Source: Pseudomonas sp. RIT-PI-r (GTDB lineage Bacteria > Pseudomonadota > Gammaproteobacteria > Pseudomonadales > Pseudomonadaceae). Taken from it: a stretch of DNA of 64,000 bases. The first letter of the stretch is position 1. The number at the start of each line of letters is the position of its first letter. The translations under genes and the position numbers were made by a program. The stretch lies in assembly GCF_001297015.1 (NCBI RefSeq), contig NZ_LIGE01000013.1, forward strand, positions 62,001 to 126,000, written 5' to 3'. Below, in pieces: positions 35,701 to 43,994 of the stretch. The notes under the pieces are model-generated. The model had not been told where the DNA came from. It worked only from the letters and a program-made list of their open reading frames with translations, and did no database searches.

Positions 35701-38672
35701 ATGGCGCGGTGGAAGAAAGCAGCCTGGCGGTCAGCGAGCGGTTTTTCCAGGAAGCGCAAAACGCCCATGAAGCGCTGATCAACATGCTCGACGAGCTGGC
35801 CGCCGGGCAGGAAGTCACGCCGCAACCGGCGCGGATTCGGGCCCTGCATGACCTGCTCGATGAGAGTCTCGACCCGTCGTCGATGGGCCTGATTCGCAGC
35901 GATGGCAGCCGCACCCTGAGCATCCGTGAACTGGGCAGCGCCACCGCCGAGTTGCAGCAAAAGGCAACGGCGCTTGAACCCGATGATGAGATCGTCGAGA
36001 TCTTCCTTGAAGAGGCCGTGGACATTCTCGACAGCTCAGGCCAAGCGTTGCAGCGCTGGCTGAGCGACCCGGACAACGTTGCGCCGCTGTCCTCTTTGCA
36101 GCGCGATTTGCATACGCTCAAGGGCGGCGCGCGGATGGCTGAAGTCGAGGCCATCGGCGATCTGGCTCAAGAGCTGGAAAGCCTTTACGAAGGTTTGGTC
36201 GATCGTCGTTATCACTACAGCGAAAGCCTGGGGCGCTTGCTGCTCAAGAGTCATGACCGCTTGGCGCTGTTGCTTGATCAGTTGCAAAACCATCAGCCGC
36301 TGACCCCGGCGCAGGATCTGATCGACGCGATTCGTCAGGTTCGCCAAGGCCCAATCGTCGCCGAAACGCCGCCAGCAACGATTGATCACGACAGCGCCGG
36401 CCACGACCCGGAGCTGCTGGAGATCTTCCTCGAAGAAGGTTTCGACATCATCGAAAACTCTGGCGCCGCATTGCTGCGCTGGCAGGCCGAGCCGGGCAAT
36501 CGTCAGGAGGTGGAAACCCTGCTGCGCGATCTGCACACCCTCAAGGGTGGTGCGCGGATGGTCGAGATCGGCCCGATCGGCGACCTCGCCCATGAGCTGG
36601 AATACCTTTACGAAAGTCTTTCCAGCGGCGCGTTGCAGCCATCGGCGGAGCTGTTTGCGCTGGTGCAGCGCGGGCATGATCGCTTGGCGCAAATGCTCGA
36701 TGGCGTGCGCGCCGGGCAACCGTGTCCGCCAGCGGATCGGCTGATCAACGCGATCCAGAATTTCAGCCATCCGGTGACGGTAAAAACGCCGCCAGTGCTA
36801 CCTGTGCCGGTCAAGACTGATGCGGCGCCACCGACCTCCGAAGCGGGCGCAGACATGGTCAAGGTCTCCGCCGAACTGCTTGATGAACTGGTCAATCTGG
36901 CCGGCGAAACCTCGATCTTCCGTGGTCGTATCGAACAGCAAGTCAACGACGCACAGATCGCGCTGAACGAGATGGAAACCACCATCGAACGGATGCGCGA
37001 TCAGTTGCGCCGTCTCGACACTGAAACTCAGGGGCGGATTCTCAGCCGTCAGCAAGTCGATGCCGAACGCCTCGGCTACGAGGAATTCGACCCGCTGGAA
37101 ATGGACCGCCATTCGCAGTTGCAGCAACTGTCGCGGGCGCTGTTTGAATCCGCCTCCGATTTGCTCGACCTCAAGGAAACCCTCGACCGCCGCAATCACG
37201 ACGCCGAGAACCTGTTGCAGCAACAGGGCCGCATCAACACCGAATTGCAGGAAGGCCTGATGCGTACGCGCATGGTGCCGTTCGAGCGCATGTTGCCGCG
37301 CCTCAAACGCATCGTTCGCCAGGTCGCTGAAGAGCTGAATAAAGACGTCGCGTTTGTCGTCGGCAACGCCGAAGGCGAGATGGATCGCAATGTGCTCGAA
37401 CGCATGGCGGCGCCGCTGGAACACATGCTGCGCAATGCCGTCGACCATGGTCTGGAGTCTGCCGAAGTGCGGCTGGCGGCGGGTAAACCGGCGCAAGGGC
37501 AGATCAGCCTCGACCTGTCCCGCGAGGGCGGCGACATCGTTTTCGATATTCGCGATGACGGCGCCGGGGTGCCGCTGGAAGCGGTGCGGCGCAAGGCGAT
37601 CAAGCGTGGCATGCTCGCGCCGGAAGCCGAGATCAGCGACCGCGACGTGTTGCAGTTCATCCTCCAACCGGGGTTTTCCACAGCGGAGAAGATCACCCAG
37701 ATTTCCGGACGTGGCGTCGGTATGGACGTGGTGCACGAAGAGGTGCGGCAACTGGGCGGCAGCATGAGCATCGACTCGGTGCCGGGGCAGGGCGTGCATT
37801 TCCGCATTCGCCTGCCGTTCACCGTGTCGGTCAACCGTGCGCTGATGGTGCAGTGCGGTGAGGATCAATATGCGATCCCGCTGAACACCATCGAAGGCAT
37901 CGTTCGCGTGTTGCCGAATGATCTGGAAGCGCACTTCCGGGTTGATCCGCCGCGTTACCAGTACGGCGGCCAGACCTATGAACTGTGCTACCTCGGTGAA
38001 CTGCTGAAAACCGCGCTACGGCCGAAACTGCTTGGCCAGAATCTGCCATTGCCGGTGCTGCTGGTGCACTACAACGACCGGCGCATCGCGGTGCTGGTGG
38101 ATACCATGGCCGGCACCCGGGAGATCGTGGTCAAGAGCCTCGGCGCGCAATTCGCTGCGGTGCAGGGCGTGTCCGGCGCGACGATTCTCGGCGATGGCCG
38201 GGTGGTGCTGATTCTCGATCTGCTCGCGCCAATCCGCGCGATGCAGGCGCGAGTTGCGCAGACACCGACGCTGCCGGAGATCGACAGCGAACCACACAAA
38301 CCGCTGCTGGTGATGGTGGTCGACGACTCGGTCACCGTGCGCAAGGTCACCAGCCGCTTGCTCGAACGCCACGGTATGAACGTGCTGACGGCCAAGGACG
38401 GTGTCGACGCCATGCTACTGCTGGAAGAACACATGCCTGACCTGATGCTGCTCGACATCGAAATGCCGCGCATGGACGGCTTCGAAGTCGCTACCCAGGT
38501 GCGCAACGACGAACGCCTGCAACACCTGCCGATCATCATGATCACCTCGCGTACCGGGCAGAAACACCGCGACCGCGCCATGGCGATTGGCGTCAACGAC
38601 TACCTCGGCAAGCCGTATCAAGAGTCGGTGCTGCTTGAAAGCATTGCCCACTGGAGCAAGAAACATGCATGA
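32763..38672 (+). CDS. chpA: hybrid chemosensory histidine kinase ChpA (PilL)
   Basis: 1969 residues from the ATG at 32763 with GGAG 6 bases upstream. Order of domains: PilL-type N-terminal helical region, two degenerate Hpt-like units (HQVHGSLQM near 57; TLGEGAHM near 960, no phosphohistidine), four intact Hpt domains with HTLKG at about residues 673, 811, 1115 and 1257, dimerisation, HATPase (HMLRNAVDHGLES near 1552; DDGAGVPLE; GRGVGMDVV), CheW (near 1690) and a receiver (phospho-Asp in LLDIEMP near 1897). P. aeruginosa ChpA is longer, about 2470 residues, with six Hpt domains. Follows pilJ directly. Confidence 0.95.
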   Translation: MGDRHDYVALEWVKGEIAETLRQAHQAIEAVLDDPQAFPGLDECLAYIHQVHGSLQMVEFYGAALLAEEMEHLVEALQHERVSHRDEALHLLLQALGQLPIYLDRVQSARRDLPLVVLPLINDLRSARGESLLSETSLFSPQLPELAPLRADELALLEPTELPNVLRKLRQMLQMALVGLLREQDDQTHLEYLAKVFTRLEALSGDSPLSPLWQVASALVEGMRAGVIANSPALRSLFKDADKELKRLLEQGLSGLNQPAPAELLKSLLFYIAKAEHPTGQMLTMKDRYSLDDALPDSAMVDEERARLAGPDRDAMRSVLAALCEELVRVKERLDLFVRSDRQHTSDLESLLAPLRQIADTLAVLGFGQPRKVIIDQLAVVLSLAQGQREPNDAILMDVAGALLYVEATLAGMVGTVEPENPEDARLPTTDLTQIHQIVIKEARICLQQAKDMIVDYIDADWDRQQLQPLPALLTQVRGALAMIPLNRAASLVEACNGFIREHLLIDPHEPGWEQLDHLADVISSLEYYLERLSDDPQAPGEQLLDVAQKSLASLGFFPDEQPGAPHVPVLDDVLSPSEALVMQDMQALDDPEIVQSLADVLASPVSAVNPPALITPGSLMPPPADEEPVDDELREVFLEETDEVLEVLHEYLPRWIANSQDRDALTELRRAFHTLKGSGRMVRALILGELAWSVENLLNRVLEQSVEPGSVVQQVLTDTVLLLPELISEFATNSQRQRSDVDQLAARAHALAKGDEPLAAEDVDDVAALDPLLLEIFRKEAETHLASLNRFLDQAAEHVPLQASDELQRALHTLKGSASMAGVLPIAELAASLDQLAREFKAHQLPLDLDEVELLLEAEGLFRIGLRQLKHDPLAPIVGAQSLIKRTDTLLAERLETILNAPNTGLRIKRDPQLINNFLAQGMDILLDAESLLQRWQQHPGERQELSALLDELTTLGEGAHMADLLPVDVLCEALLDLYGAVEESSLAVSERFFQEAQNAHEALINMLDELAAGQEVTPQPARIRALHDLLDESLDPSSMGLIRSDGSRTLSIRELGSATAELQQKATALEPDDEIVEIFLEEAVDILDSSGQALQRWLSDPDNVAPLSSLQRDLHTLKGGARMAEVEAIGDLAQELESLYEGLVDRRYHYSESLGRLLLKSHDRLALLLDQLQNHQPLTPAQDLIDAIRQVRQGPIVAETPPATIDHDSAGHDPELLEIFLEEGFDIIENSGAALLRWQAEPGNRQEVETLLRDLHTLKGGARMVEIGPIGDLAHELEYLYESLSSGALQPSAELFALVQRGHDRLAQMLDGVRAGQPCPPADRLINAIQNFSHPVTVKTPPVLPVPVKTDAAPPTSEAGADMVKVSAELLDELVNLAGETSIFRGRIEQQVNDAQIALNEMETTIERMRDQLRRLDTETQGRILSRQQVDAERLGYEEFDPLEMDRHSQLQQLSRALFESASDLLDLKETLDRRNHDAENLLQQQGRINTELQEGLMRTRMVPFERMLPRLKRIVRQVAEELNKDVAFVVGNAEGEMDRNVLERMAAPLEHMLRNAVDHGLESAEVRLAAGKPAQGQISLDLSREGGDIVFDIRDDGAGVPLEAVRRKAIKRGMLAPEAEISDRDVLQFILQPGFSTAEKITQISGRGVGMDVVHEEVRQLGGSMSIDSVPGQGVHFRIRLPFTVSVNRALMVQCGEDQYAIPLNTIEGIVRVLPNDLEAHFRVDPPRYQYGGQTYELCYLGELLKTALRPKLLGQNLPLPVLLVHYNDRRIAVLVDTMAGTREIVVKSLGAQFAAVQGVSGATILGDGRVVLILDLLAPIRAMQARVAQTPTLPEIDSEPHKPLLVMVVDDSVTVRKVTSRLLERHGMNVLTAKDGVDAMLLLEEHMPDLMLLDIEMPRMDGFEVATQVRNDERLQHLPIIMITSRTGQKHRDRAMAIGVNDYLGKPYQESVLLESIAHWSKKHA

Positions 38673-39135
38673 GCGCCGGCATAATCAGCGCAGCAGTCAG
38701 CTGACCGGGTTGCTGCTGCCGTTGGCGGATCGCAATTTGATTTTGCCTAACGTCGCTGTCGCTGAGTTGATTGACTATCAGGCCAGTGCCTTCGATCTCG
38801 ATACGCCGCCTTGGTATCTGGGGCGGGTGAAGTGGCGCGAGCGGCAGATTCCGTTGCTGAGTTTTGAGTCGGCGTGCGGGCAGAAAATTGTCATTGGCGA
38901 GCGCGCGCGGATTGTCATCCTCAATGCCCTCGGCGGGTTGCCGGAGCTGAAGTTCATTGCGCTGCTGGTGCAGGGGATTCCGCGGTCGTACAAGCTCGAC
39001 AGTCAGTTGAGTTATGTCGATGTGCCGTTGTGTGGGTTGGAGCAGGCGGCGGTGCAGGTCGGGGAACAGGTGGCGAAGGTGCCGGATTTGTTGGGGTTGG
39101 AGCAGTTGTTGGTGGATGCTGGGCTGGTTCACTGA
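38665..39135 (+). CDS. chpC: CheW-like adaptor ChpC
   Basis: 156 residues from the ATG at 38665, overlapping the chpA stop by 8 bases. Single CheW fold: LPLADRNLILPNVAVAELIDYQ, WYLGRVKWRERQIPLLSFE, FIALLVQGIPRSYKLD. ChpC is the second CheW of the Pil-Chp system and links other receptors to ChpA. Follows chpA directly, with no chpB (methylesterase) between them. Confidence 0.9.
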   Translation: MHERRHNQRSSQLTGLLLPLADRNLILPNVAVAELIDYQASAFDLDTPPWYLGRVKWRERQIPLLSFESACGQKIVIGERARIVILNALGGLPELKFIALLVQGIPRSYKLDSQLSYVDVPLCGLEQAAVQVGEQVAKVPDLLGLEQLLVDAGLVH

Positions 39136-39163
39136 TCCAGAATTTTCATTGGCCTGACTGGCC

Positions 39164-39234
39164 TCATCGCGAGCAGGCTCACTCCTACATTTGGAATGCA
39201 TTCCCCTGTAGGAGTGAGCCTGCTCGCGATAGCG
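39164..39234. repeat. REP pair (family A), close-spaced
   Basis: TCATCGCGAGCAGGCTCACT and CTGTAGGAGTGAGCCTGCTC units in inverted order with about 20 bases between. Just after chpC. Confidence 0.85.
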
Positions 39235-39444
39235 CCTGCGGCATCCACCAAAATCCGACAGACAAATCCTCAATCCCCGCAGCGCAATAAACGCATCCAG
39301 GCACATCTGTTTAAAGACACCCGGTGTTACGGCTCCCTAACCTACAAATCCTTGCGCCGCTGCCTACGCATGTACCAGAATCCGCCGGCTTGTGCGCCTA
39401 GGGCTGGCTGCGTAACTTGATTCCGTCACTGATTCCCAGTGATC
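39235..39444 (+). other. non-coding stretch before the C4-like RNA
   Basis: Together with the RNA element below, this makes a 509-bp gap between chpC and the DUF6124 gene. No open frame here looks real. It should contain the promoter of the structured leader, but I see no clear -35/-10 pair. GC is somewhat lower than the flanking genes. Confidence 0.4.
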
Positions 39445-39621
39445 GGGTTTAGCAGCCCGGCTTTGTCCTTACCTCGGTTGTACAAGTCTCATCCAGTCAG
39501 GCGTTCGCCTGCGCTTGATGGTGGCTGTGCGCATGGCACCTTCGGGTGCGCCGGGTTGGGGTTTGACCGGTCTGCTAACTTGCGCATAGCCGCCACCCTA
39601 CCGTTTAGCAGCGAGATGGTG
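39445..39621 (+). ncRNA. C4-type antisense RNA-like structured leader of the DUF6124 gene
   Basis: Long helix: GGTGGC (39520-39525) with GCCACC (39592-39597) and TGTGCGCA (39526-39533) with TGCGCATA (39581-39588), enclosing hairpin GGCACC-TTCG-GGTGCGCC (39535-39552). A separate hairpin CAGGC/GCCTG lies at 39498-39511. TTTAGCAGC occurs at 39448-39456 and again at 39604-39612; its complement CTGCTAA lies at 39572-39578. GATGGTG occurs at 39517-39523 and again at 39615-39621, with the complementary CCACC at 39593-39597. This ordered a-b / a'-b' / a-b layout, with the second a-b pair next to the downstream gene, is the logic of C4 antisense RNAs of phages P1 and P7 (Rfam RF01695). Confidence 0.55.
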
Positions 39622-39644
39622 AGGCCTAATAGAGGTTCATCCCC

Positions 39645-40010
39645 ATGTTCAAACCAACGCCTAACCCGCCGCCCACCGACCCGGCACCCCCCTACGAAAC
39701 CCCCGACTCAAAGAAATTCCACGAAGCCGCCGAGCGCGCCCTCGACCATTGCCTCGGCCCGACCAACGCCGACCTCATGGCCACGCCCTACACCCCGAAC
39801 ACGCTGTACATGGCCAATCCCAATGCCGACACCGAATCCCTGCTGGCCGACGCCAGTGAAACTCTCGGTTCCGCTACGGTTATGCTCAACAACCATGCGG
39901 CAATGGTGGAAGGTACACACCGCAAGACTGTGCAAGGTATTGCGCAGGTGGTGATGGTGGCGGAGATGGCCGTCAACCGTTTGTTGGACAGGTTGGTGCC
40001 GACGGAGTGA
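39645..40010 (+). CDS. DUF6124 family small protein
   Basis: 121 residues with AGAGG 9 bases before the ATG. A Pro-rich N-terminus (PTPNPPPTDPAPP) precedes a helical part with DSKKFHEAAERALDH and LLADASETLGSATVMLNNHA, ending in a hydrophobic helix (VVMVAEMAVNRLLDRLV). This matches a family common and often multi-copy in P. fluorescens-group genomes (older name DUF3077, as I recall). Function unknown. Preceded by the C4-like leader and followed by a family-D repeat, so it is probably an accessory cassette. Confidence 0.8.
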   Translation: MFKPTPNPPPTDPAPPYETPDSKKFHEAAERALDHCLGPTNADLMATPYTPNTLYMANPNADTESLLADASETLGSATVMLNNHAAMVEGTHRKTVQGIAQVVMVAEMAVNRLLDRLVPTE

Positions 40011-40022
40011 CTTAAAAGCTGA

Positions 40023-40198
40023 CCCTCACCCCAGCCCTCTCCCGGAGGGCGAGGGGGCCGACCGAGGTGTCTGGCGTGATACATCGACCTGAAAAACCGA
40101 GTCGATTATGGATTCGGTAAAGCACGATCAGGTCGGCGTATCTCTAAAGCATCCCCCGTTCAGTCCCCTCTCCCTCCGGGAGAGGGCTAGGGTGAGGG
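40023..40198. repeat. family-D inverted repeat element, about 176 bp
   Basis: Ends CCCTCACCCCAGCCCTCTCC and the inverse TCTCCCTCCGGGAGAGGGCT..GTGAGGG. The middle holds GACCGAGGTGT and ATCGACCTGAAAAACCGAGT. It lies 110 bp before mdcA; a partly duplicated copy closes the malonate operon at 47566. Confidence 0.8.
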
Positions 40199-40308
40199 CG
40201 GCTCTTGATCATTACCCTGAGCGTAACGATTCACCACCTAGCTTGATTGATGCCCCCACCCCCAGACGCCTACCTTAGCTCCACGACAGCGAACCCCGTG
40301 GAGTGAGC

Positions 40309-41979
40309 ATGACAACAACAATTTCCCCCGACTCGCGCTGGACGCGGCGGCGCGATGAGAAGCAGCGCCGCCTCGACAAGGTGCGCGCGCTGGCCGACGG
40401 TGTGGTGTTGCCCACCGACAAGATCGTCGCCGCGCTCGAAGCGCTGATCCATCCCGGCGACCGTGTGGTGCTGGAAGGCAACAACCAGAAGCAAGCGGAT
40501 TTCCTTTCGCGCTCGCTGGCCAAAGCCGACCCGGAAAAGCTCCACGACCTGCACATGATCATGCCCAGCGTCGGTCGCTCCGAGCACCTCGACCTGTTCG
40601 AACGCGGCATCGCCCGTAAGCTCGATTTCTCCTTCGCCGGCACCCAGAGCCTGCGCATCAGCCAGTTGCTCGAAGACGGCCTGCTGGAAATCGGCGCAAT
40701 CCACACCTACATCGAACTCTATGCCCGACTGGTGGTGGACCTGATTCCCAACGTCGTGCTCTCGGCCGGGTTCATGGCCGACCGCGCCGGCAACATCTAC
40801 ACCGGCCCGAGCACCGAAGACACCCCGGCGCTGATCGAACCGGCCGCGTTCAGCGACGGCATCGTCATCGTCCAGGTCAACCAATTGGTCGACGACGTCA
40901 GCGAACTGCCGCGCGTAGATATTCCTGCGTCATGGGTCGATTTCGTCGTGGTGGCCGACAAGCCGTTCTACATCGAACCGCTGTTCACCCGCGACCCACG
41001 GCACATCAAGCCTGTGCACGTGTTGATGGCGATGATGGCGATTCGCGGGATCTACGAAAAACACAACGTGCAGTCGCTCAACCACGGCATCGGTTTCAAC
41101 ACCGCCGCCATCGAATTGATCCTGCCGACCTACGGCGAATCCCTCGGCCTCAAAGGCAAGATCTGCCGCAACTGGACGCTCAACCCGCACCCAACATTGA
41201 TCCCGGCGATTGAAAGTGGCTGGGTCGAAAGCGTGCATTGCTTCGGCACCGAACTGGGCATGGAAAATTACATTGCCGCCCGCCCGGACGTGTTTTTCAC
41301 CGGCCGCGACGGTTCGCTGCGTTCCAACCGGATGTTCTGCCAGCTCGCCGGACAATACGCGGTGGATCTGTTTATCGGCGCGACGTTGCAGGTCGATGGC
41401 GATGGCCATTCCTCAACCGTGACCCGTGGCCGCCTCGCCGGTTTCGGTGGCGCGCCGAACATGGGCCACGACCCGCGCGGTCGGCGTCACGGCACCCCGG
41501 CGTGGCTGGACATGCGTCATGACGACTCGCAGCAGCCGATGCTCGAACGCGGCAAAAAACTCGTGGTGCAAATGGTCGAGACCTTCCAGGAGGGCGGCAA
41601 ACCGACCTTCGTTGAAACCCTCGACGCGGTAGAAGTGGCGAAGAAAAGCGGCATGCCGCTGGCGCCGATCATGATCTACGGCGACGACGTTACCCACCTG
41701 CTCACCGAAGAAGGCATCGCCTACCTGTACAAGGCGCGCTCGCTGGAAGAGCGCCAGGCGATGATCGCCGCCGTCGCGGGTGTCACCGCCATCGGCCTGC
41801 GCCACAACCCGAAAGACACCGAACGCATGCGCCGCGAAGGCCTGATCGCCTTGCCCGAAGACCTCGGTATCCGCCGCACCGACGCCACCCGCGAATTGCT
41901 CGCGGCGAAAAGCGTGGCTGATCTGGTCGAGTGGTCCGGCGGCCTGTACAACCCGCCCGCGAAATTCAGGAGCTGGTAA
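40309..41979 (+). CDS. mdcA: malonate decarboxylase alpha subunit (malonate:ACP transferase)
   Basis: 556 residues from the ATG at 40309 with GGAG upstream. MdcA swaps acetyl for malonyl on the acyl-carrier subunit MdcC. It resembles CoA-transferases: [49 protein letters not shown] and [17 protein letters not shown]. First gene of mdcABCDEGH, all on this strand and all overlapping by a few bases, so a single translationally coupled operon. Confidence 0.96.
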   Translation: MTTTISPDSRWTRRRDEKQRRLDKVRALADGVVLPTDKIVAALEALIHPGDRVVLEGNNQKQADFLSRSLAKADPEKLHDLHMIMPSVGRSEHLDLFERGIARKLDFSFAGTQSLRISQLLEDGLLEIGAIHTYIELYARLVVDLIPNVVLSAGFMADRAGNIYTGPSTEDTPALIEPAAFSDGIVIVQVNQLVDDVSELPRVDIPASWVDFVVVADKPFYIEPLFTRDPRHIKPVHVLMAMMAIRGIYEKHNVQSLNHGIGFNTAAIELILPTYGESLGLKGKICRNWTLNPHPTLIPAIESGWVESVHCFGTELGMENYIAARPDVFFTGRDGSLRSNRMFCQLAGQYAVDLFIGATLQVDGDGHSSTVTRGRLAGFGGAPNMGHDPRGRRHGTPAWLDMRHDDSQQPMLERGKKLVVQMVETFQEGGKPTFVETLDAVEVAKKSGMPLAPIMIYGDDVTHLLTEEGIAYLYKARSLEERQAMIAAVAGVTAIGLRHNPKDTERMRREGLIALPEDLGIRRTDATRELLAAKSVADLVEWSGGLYNPPAKFRSW

Positions 41980-42851
41980 TGCACGCACTTAACCTGCAAG
42001 CGAAACCAATATCTCTGGCTGATCGATTGGCCGATCTGGCGGTGGACGCGCTGATCGACGAAGCCGATCTGTCGCCGAAACCGGCACTGGTCGACCGTCG
42101 TGGCAATGGCGCACACGCCGATCTGCACTTGGGCCTGATGCACGCGTCGGCGCTGTCGTTGTGGCCGGCGTTCAAGGAAATGGCTGAAGCGGCGGTTGAA
42201 ATCGGTGAAGTCGATTCAACGTTGCGCGAAGCGATTGGCCGCATCGGCCGTGAAGGTGAACAAGCGATGCTCGCCACCACCAACGGTGTGAATACGCATC
42301 GCGGGGCGATCTGGGCCTTGGGATTATTGGTGACCGCCGCTGCACTGGAACCACAATCTTCTAGTGTCAACGAAGTCTCTCTGCGCGCCGCACGTCTAGC
42401 CTTGTTGGACGATCGCCACGCACCAAAACCCTTGAGCCACGGCGCGCAAGTCGCCCTGCGTTACGGCGCACGCGGCGCGCGTGAAGAAGCGCAACTCGGC
42501 TTCCCTTCGGTGCTGCAACGCGGCCTGCCACAACTCAAGCGCAGCCGCGCCAATGGCCACGGCGAACAGAACGCCCGGCTCGACGCTTTGCTCGCAATCA
42601 TGACCAATCTGGCCGACACCTGCGTGCTCTACCGCGCCGGCGAAGAGGGTTTGCAGGCCATGCAACTCGGCGCGCAAGCGGTGCTCGACGCCGGTGGCAG
42701 CGCCAGTCTCAGCGGTCGCCGTCGCTTGCACGAACTGGATCAACAACTCATCGCATTGAATGCCTCGCCCGGTGGCGCCGCCGACTTGCTCGCCGCCACG
42801 CTGCTGCTCGATCGCATCGAGCGCGACGGCATCCTTCAGGGAGCGTTTTGA
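41979..42851 (+). CDS. mdcB: triphosphoribosyl-dephospho-CoA synthase MdcB
   Basis: 290 residues from the ATG at 41979, which overlaps the mdcA stop by one base (TAATG). Makes the prosthetic-group precursor 2'-(5''-triphosphoribosyl)-3'-dephospho-CoA from ATP and dephospho-CoA. CitG/MdcB-family motifs: [40 protein letters not shown] (as [11 protein letters not shown]) and [13 protein letters not shown]. Confidence 0.94.
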   Translation: MHALNLQAKPISLADRLADLAVDALIDEADLSPKPALVDRRGNGAHADLHLGLMHASALSLWPAFKEMAEAAVEIGEVDSTLREAIGRIGREGEQAMLATTNGVNTHRGAIWALGLLVTAAALEPQSSSVNEVSLRAARLALLDDRHAPKPLSHGAQVALRYGARGAREEAQLGFPSVLQRGLPQLKRSRANGHGEQNARLDALLAIMTNLADTCVLYRAGEEGLQAMQLGAQAVLDAGGSASLSGRRRLHELDQQLIALNASPGGAADLLAATLLLDRIERDGILQGAF

Positions 42852-43150
42852 TGGAAACCCTATCGTTTGAATTCCCCGCCGGGCAGCCGCCACGCGGTCG
42901 TGCGCTGGTCGGTTGTGTCGGCTCGGGTGATCTGGAAGTGCTGATCGAACCGGGCCTGGCCGGCAAGCTGACGATCAATGTGCAGACCTCGGTCAACGGC
43001 GCGCAACTGCGTTGGCAGCACCTGTTTGCGCGGATGTTCGACGGCACCACGCCGCCGGCCATGGCTATTGATATCCACGATTTCGGCGCGACGCCGGGGG
43101 TGGTGCGCTTGCGTCTGGAACAAGGTTTCGAGGAGATCGGCCATGACTGA
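42851..43150 (+). CDS. mdcC: malonate decarboxylase acyl carrier protein MdcC (delta subunit)
   Basis: 99 residues. The dephospho-CoA-type prosthetic group attaches to Ser25, here in GCVGSGDLEV, exactly the position reported for the Klebsiella protein. It carries the malonyl and acetyl thioesters between MdcA and MdcD/E. ATG overlaps the mdcB stop by one base; its 3' end overlaps mdcD by 8 bases. Confidence 0.93.
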   Translation: METLSFEFPAGQPPRGRALVGCVGSGDLEVLIEPGLAGKLTINVQTSVNGAQLRWQHLFARMFDGTTPPAMAIDIHDFGATPGVVRLRLEQGFEEIGHD

Positions 43151-43994
43151 CAGCGCCGCGTTGCTCAACAAACACAGCTTCGTCGAACTCGGCGCGCGGC
43201 AACGGGCGAAAGCCTTGCTCGATGCCGGCAGCTTTCGCGAATTGCTCGACCCGTTTCAACGGGTGATGTCGCCGTGGCTTGAACGCCAGGGCGTGGTGCC
43301 GCAGGCCGATGACGGTGTGGTGATCGCCAAGGGCAGCCTCGACGGGTTGCCGGTGGTGATTGCCGCGATTGAAGGCGCGTTTCAGGGTGGCAGCCTTGGC
43401 GAAGTCGGCGGGGCGAAGATTGCCGGCGCGCTGGAACTGGCGGCTGAGGACAACCGCAAAGGCATTCCGACCCGCGCGGTGCTGCTGCTGGAAACCGGTG
43501 GTGTGCGCTTGCAGGAAGCCAATCTCGGGCTGGCGGCAATTGCCGATATTCACGCGGCGATTGTCGATCTGCAGCAGTACCAACCGGTGGTCGGCGTGGT
43601 TGCGGGCAGCGTCGGTTGCTTCGGTGGTATGTCGATTGCGGCGGCGTTGTGCAGCTATTTGCTGGTGACTCAGGAAGCACGTCTCGGTTTGAACGGCCCG
43701 CAGGTGATTGAGCAAGAAGCCGGGATCGAAGAATACGACTCCCGCGACCGGCCGTTCATTTGGAGCCTGACCGGTGGCGAGCAGCGTTTCGCCAGCGGTC
43801 TGGTCGATCGTTATGTCGCTGATGACGTGGCGAAGATTCGTCAGCAGGTCGGCGAATTGCTTCAGCAAGGTTTGCCGAAGCAACCGCGCAGCCAGCGCGC
43901 CGAGTGGTTTCTGCAACGCCTGAGCAGTCTGAACACTGACCCGCAAATCGAACCGTCGGTGGTTCGCGATCTGTATCAAGGAGAGCGCTCATGA
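43143..43994 (+). CDS. mdcD: malonate decarboxylase beta subunit (malonyl-ACP decarboxylase)
   Basis: 283 residues from the ATG at 43143. Carboxyltransferase-like crotonase fold: LLLETGGVRLQEANLGLAA, GVVAGSVGCFGGMSIAAAL and LGLNGPQVIEQEAGIEEYD. With MdcE it decarboxylates malonyl-S-ACP to acetyl-S-ACP without biotin. The longer in-frame extension upstream lies inside mdcC and is rejected. Confidence 0.95.
   Translation: MTDSAALLNKHSFVELGARQRAKALLDAGSFRELLDPFQRVMSPWLERQGVVPQADDGVVIAKGSLDGLPVVIAAIEGAFQGGSLGEVGGAKIAGALELAAEDNRKGIPTRAVLLLETGGVRLQEANLGLAAIADIHAAIVDLQQYQPVVGVVAGSVGCFGGMSIAAALCSYLLVTQEARLGLNGPQVIEQEAGIEEYDSRDRPFIWSLTGGEQRFASGLVDRYVADDVAKIRQQVGELLQQGLPKQPRSQRAEWFLQRLSSLNTDPQIEPSVVRDLYQGERS

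Noticed and set aside
34275..35960. A 561-residue minus-strand frame opposite chpA
   Set aside because: Shadow of chpA; composition is Gln/His/Arg-rich and pilGHIJ-chpA-chpC order supports the plus strand.
39136..40010. C4-like RNA as evidence for a prophage here
   Set aside because: No phage structural, integrase or antirepressor gene lies nearby; only the RNA architecture resembles phage C4.
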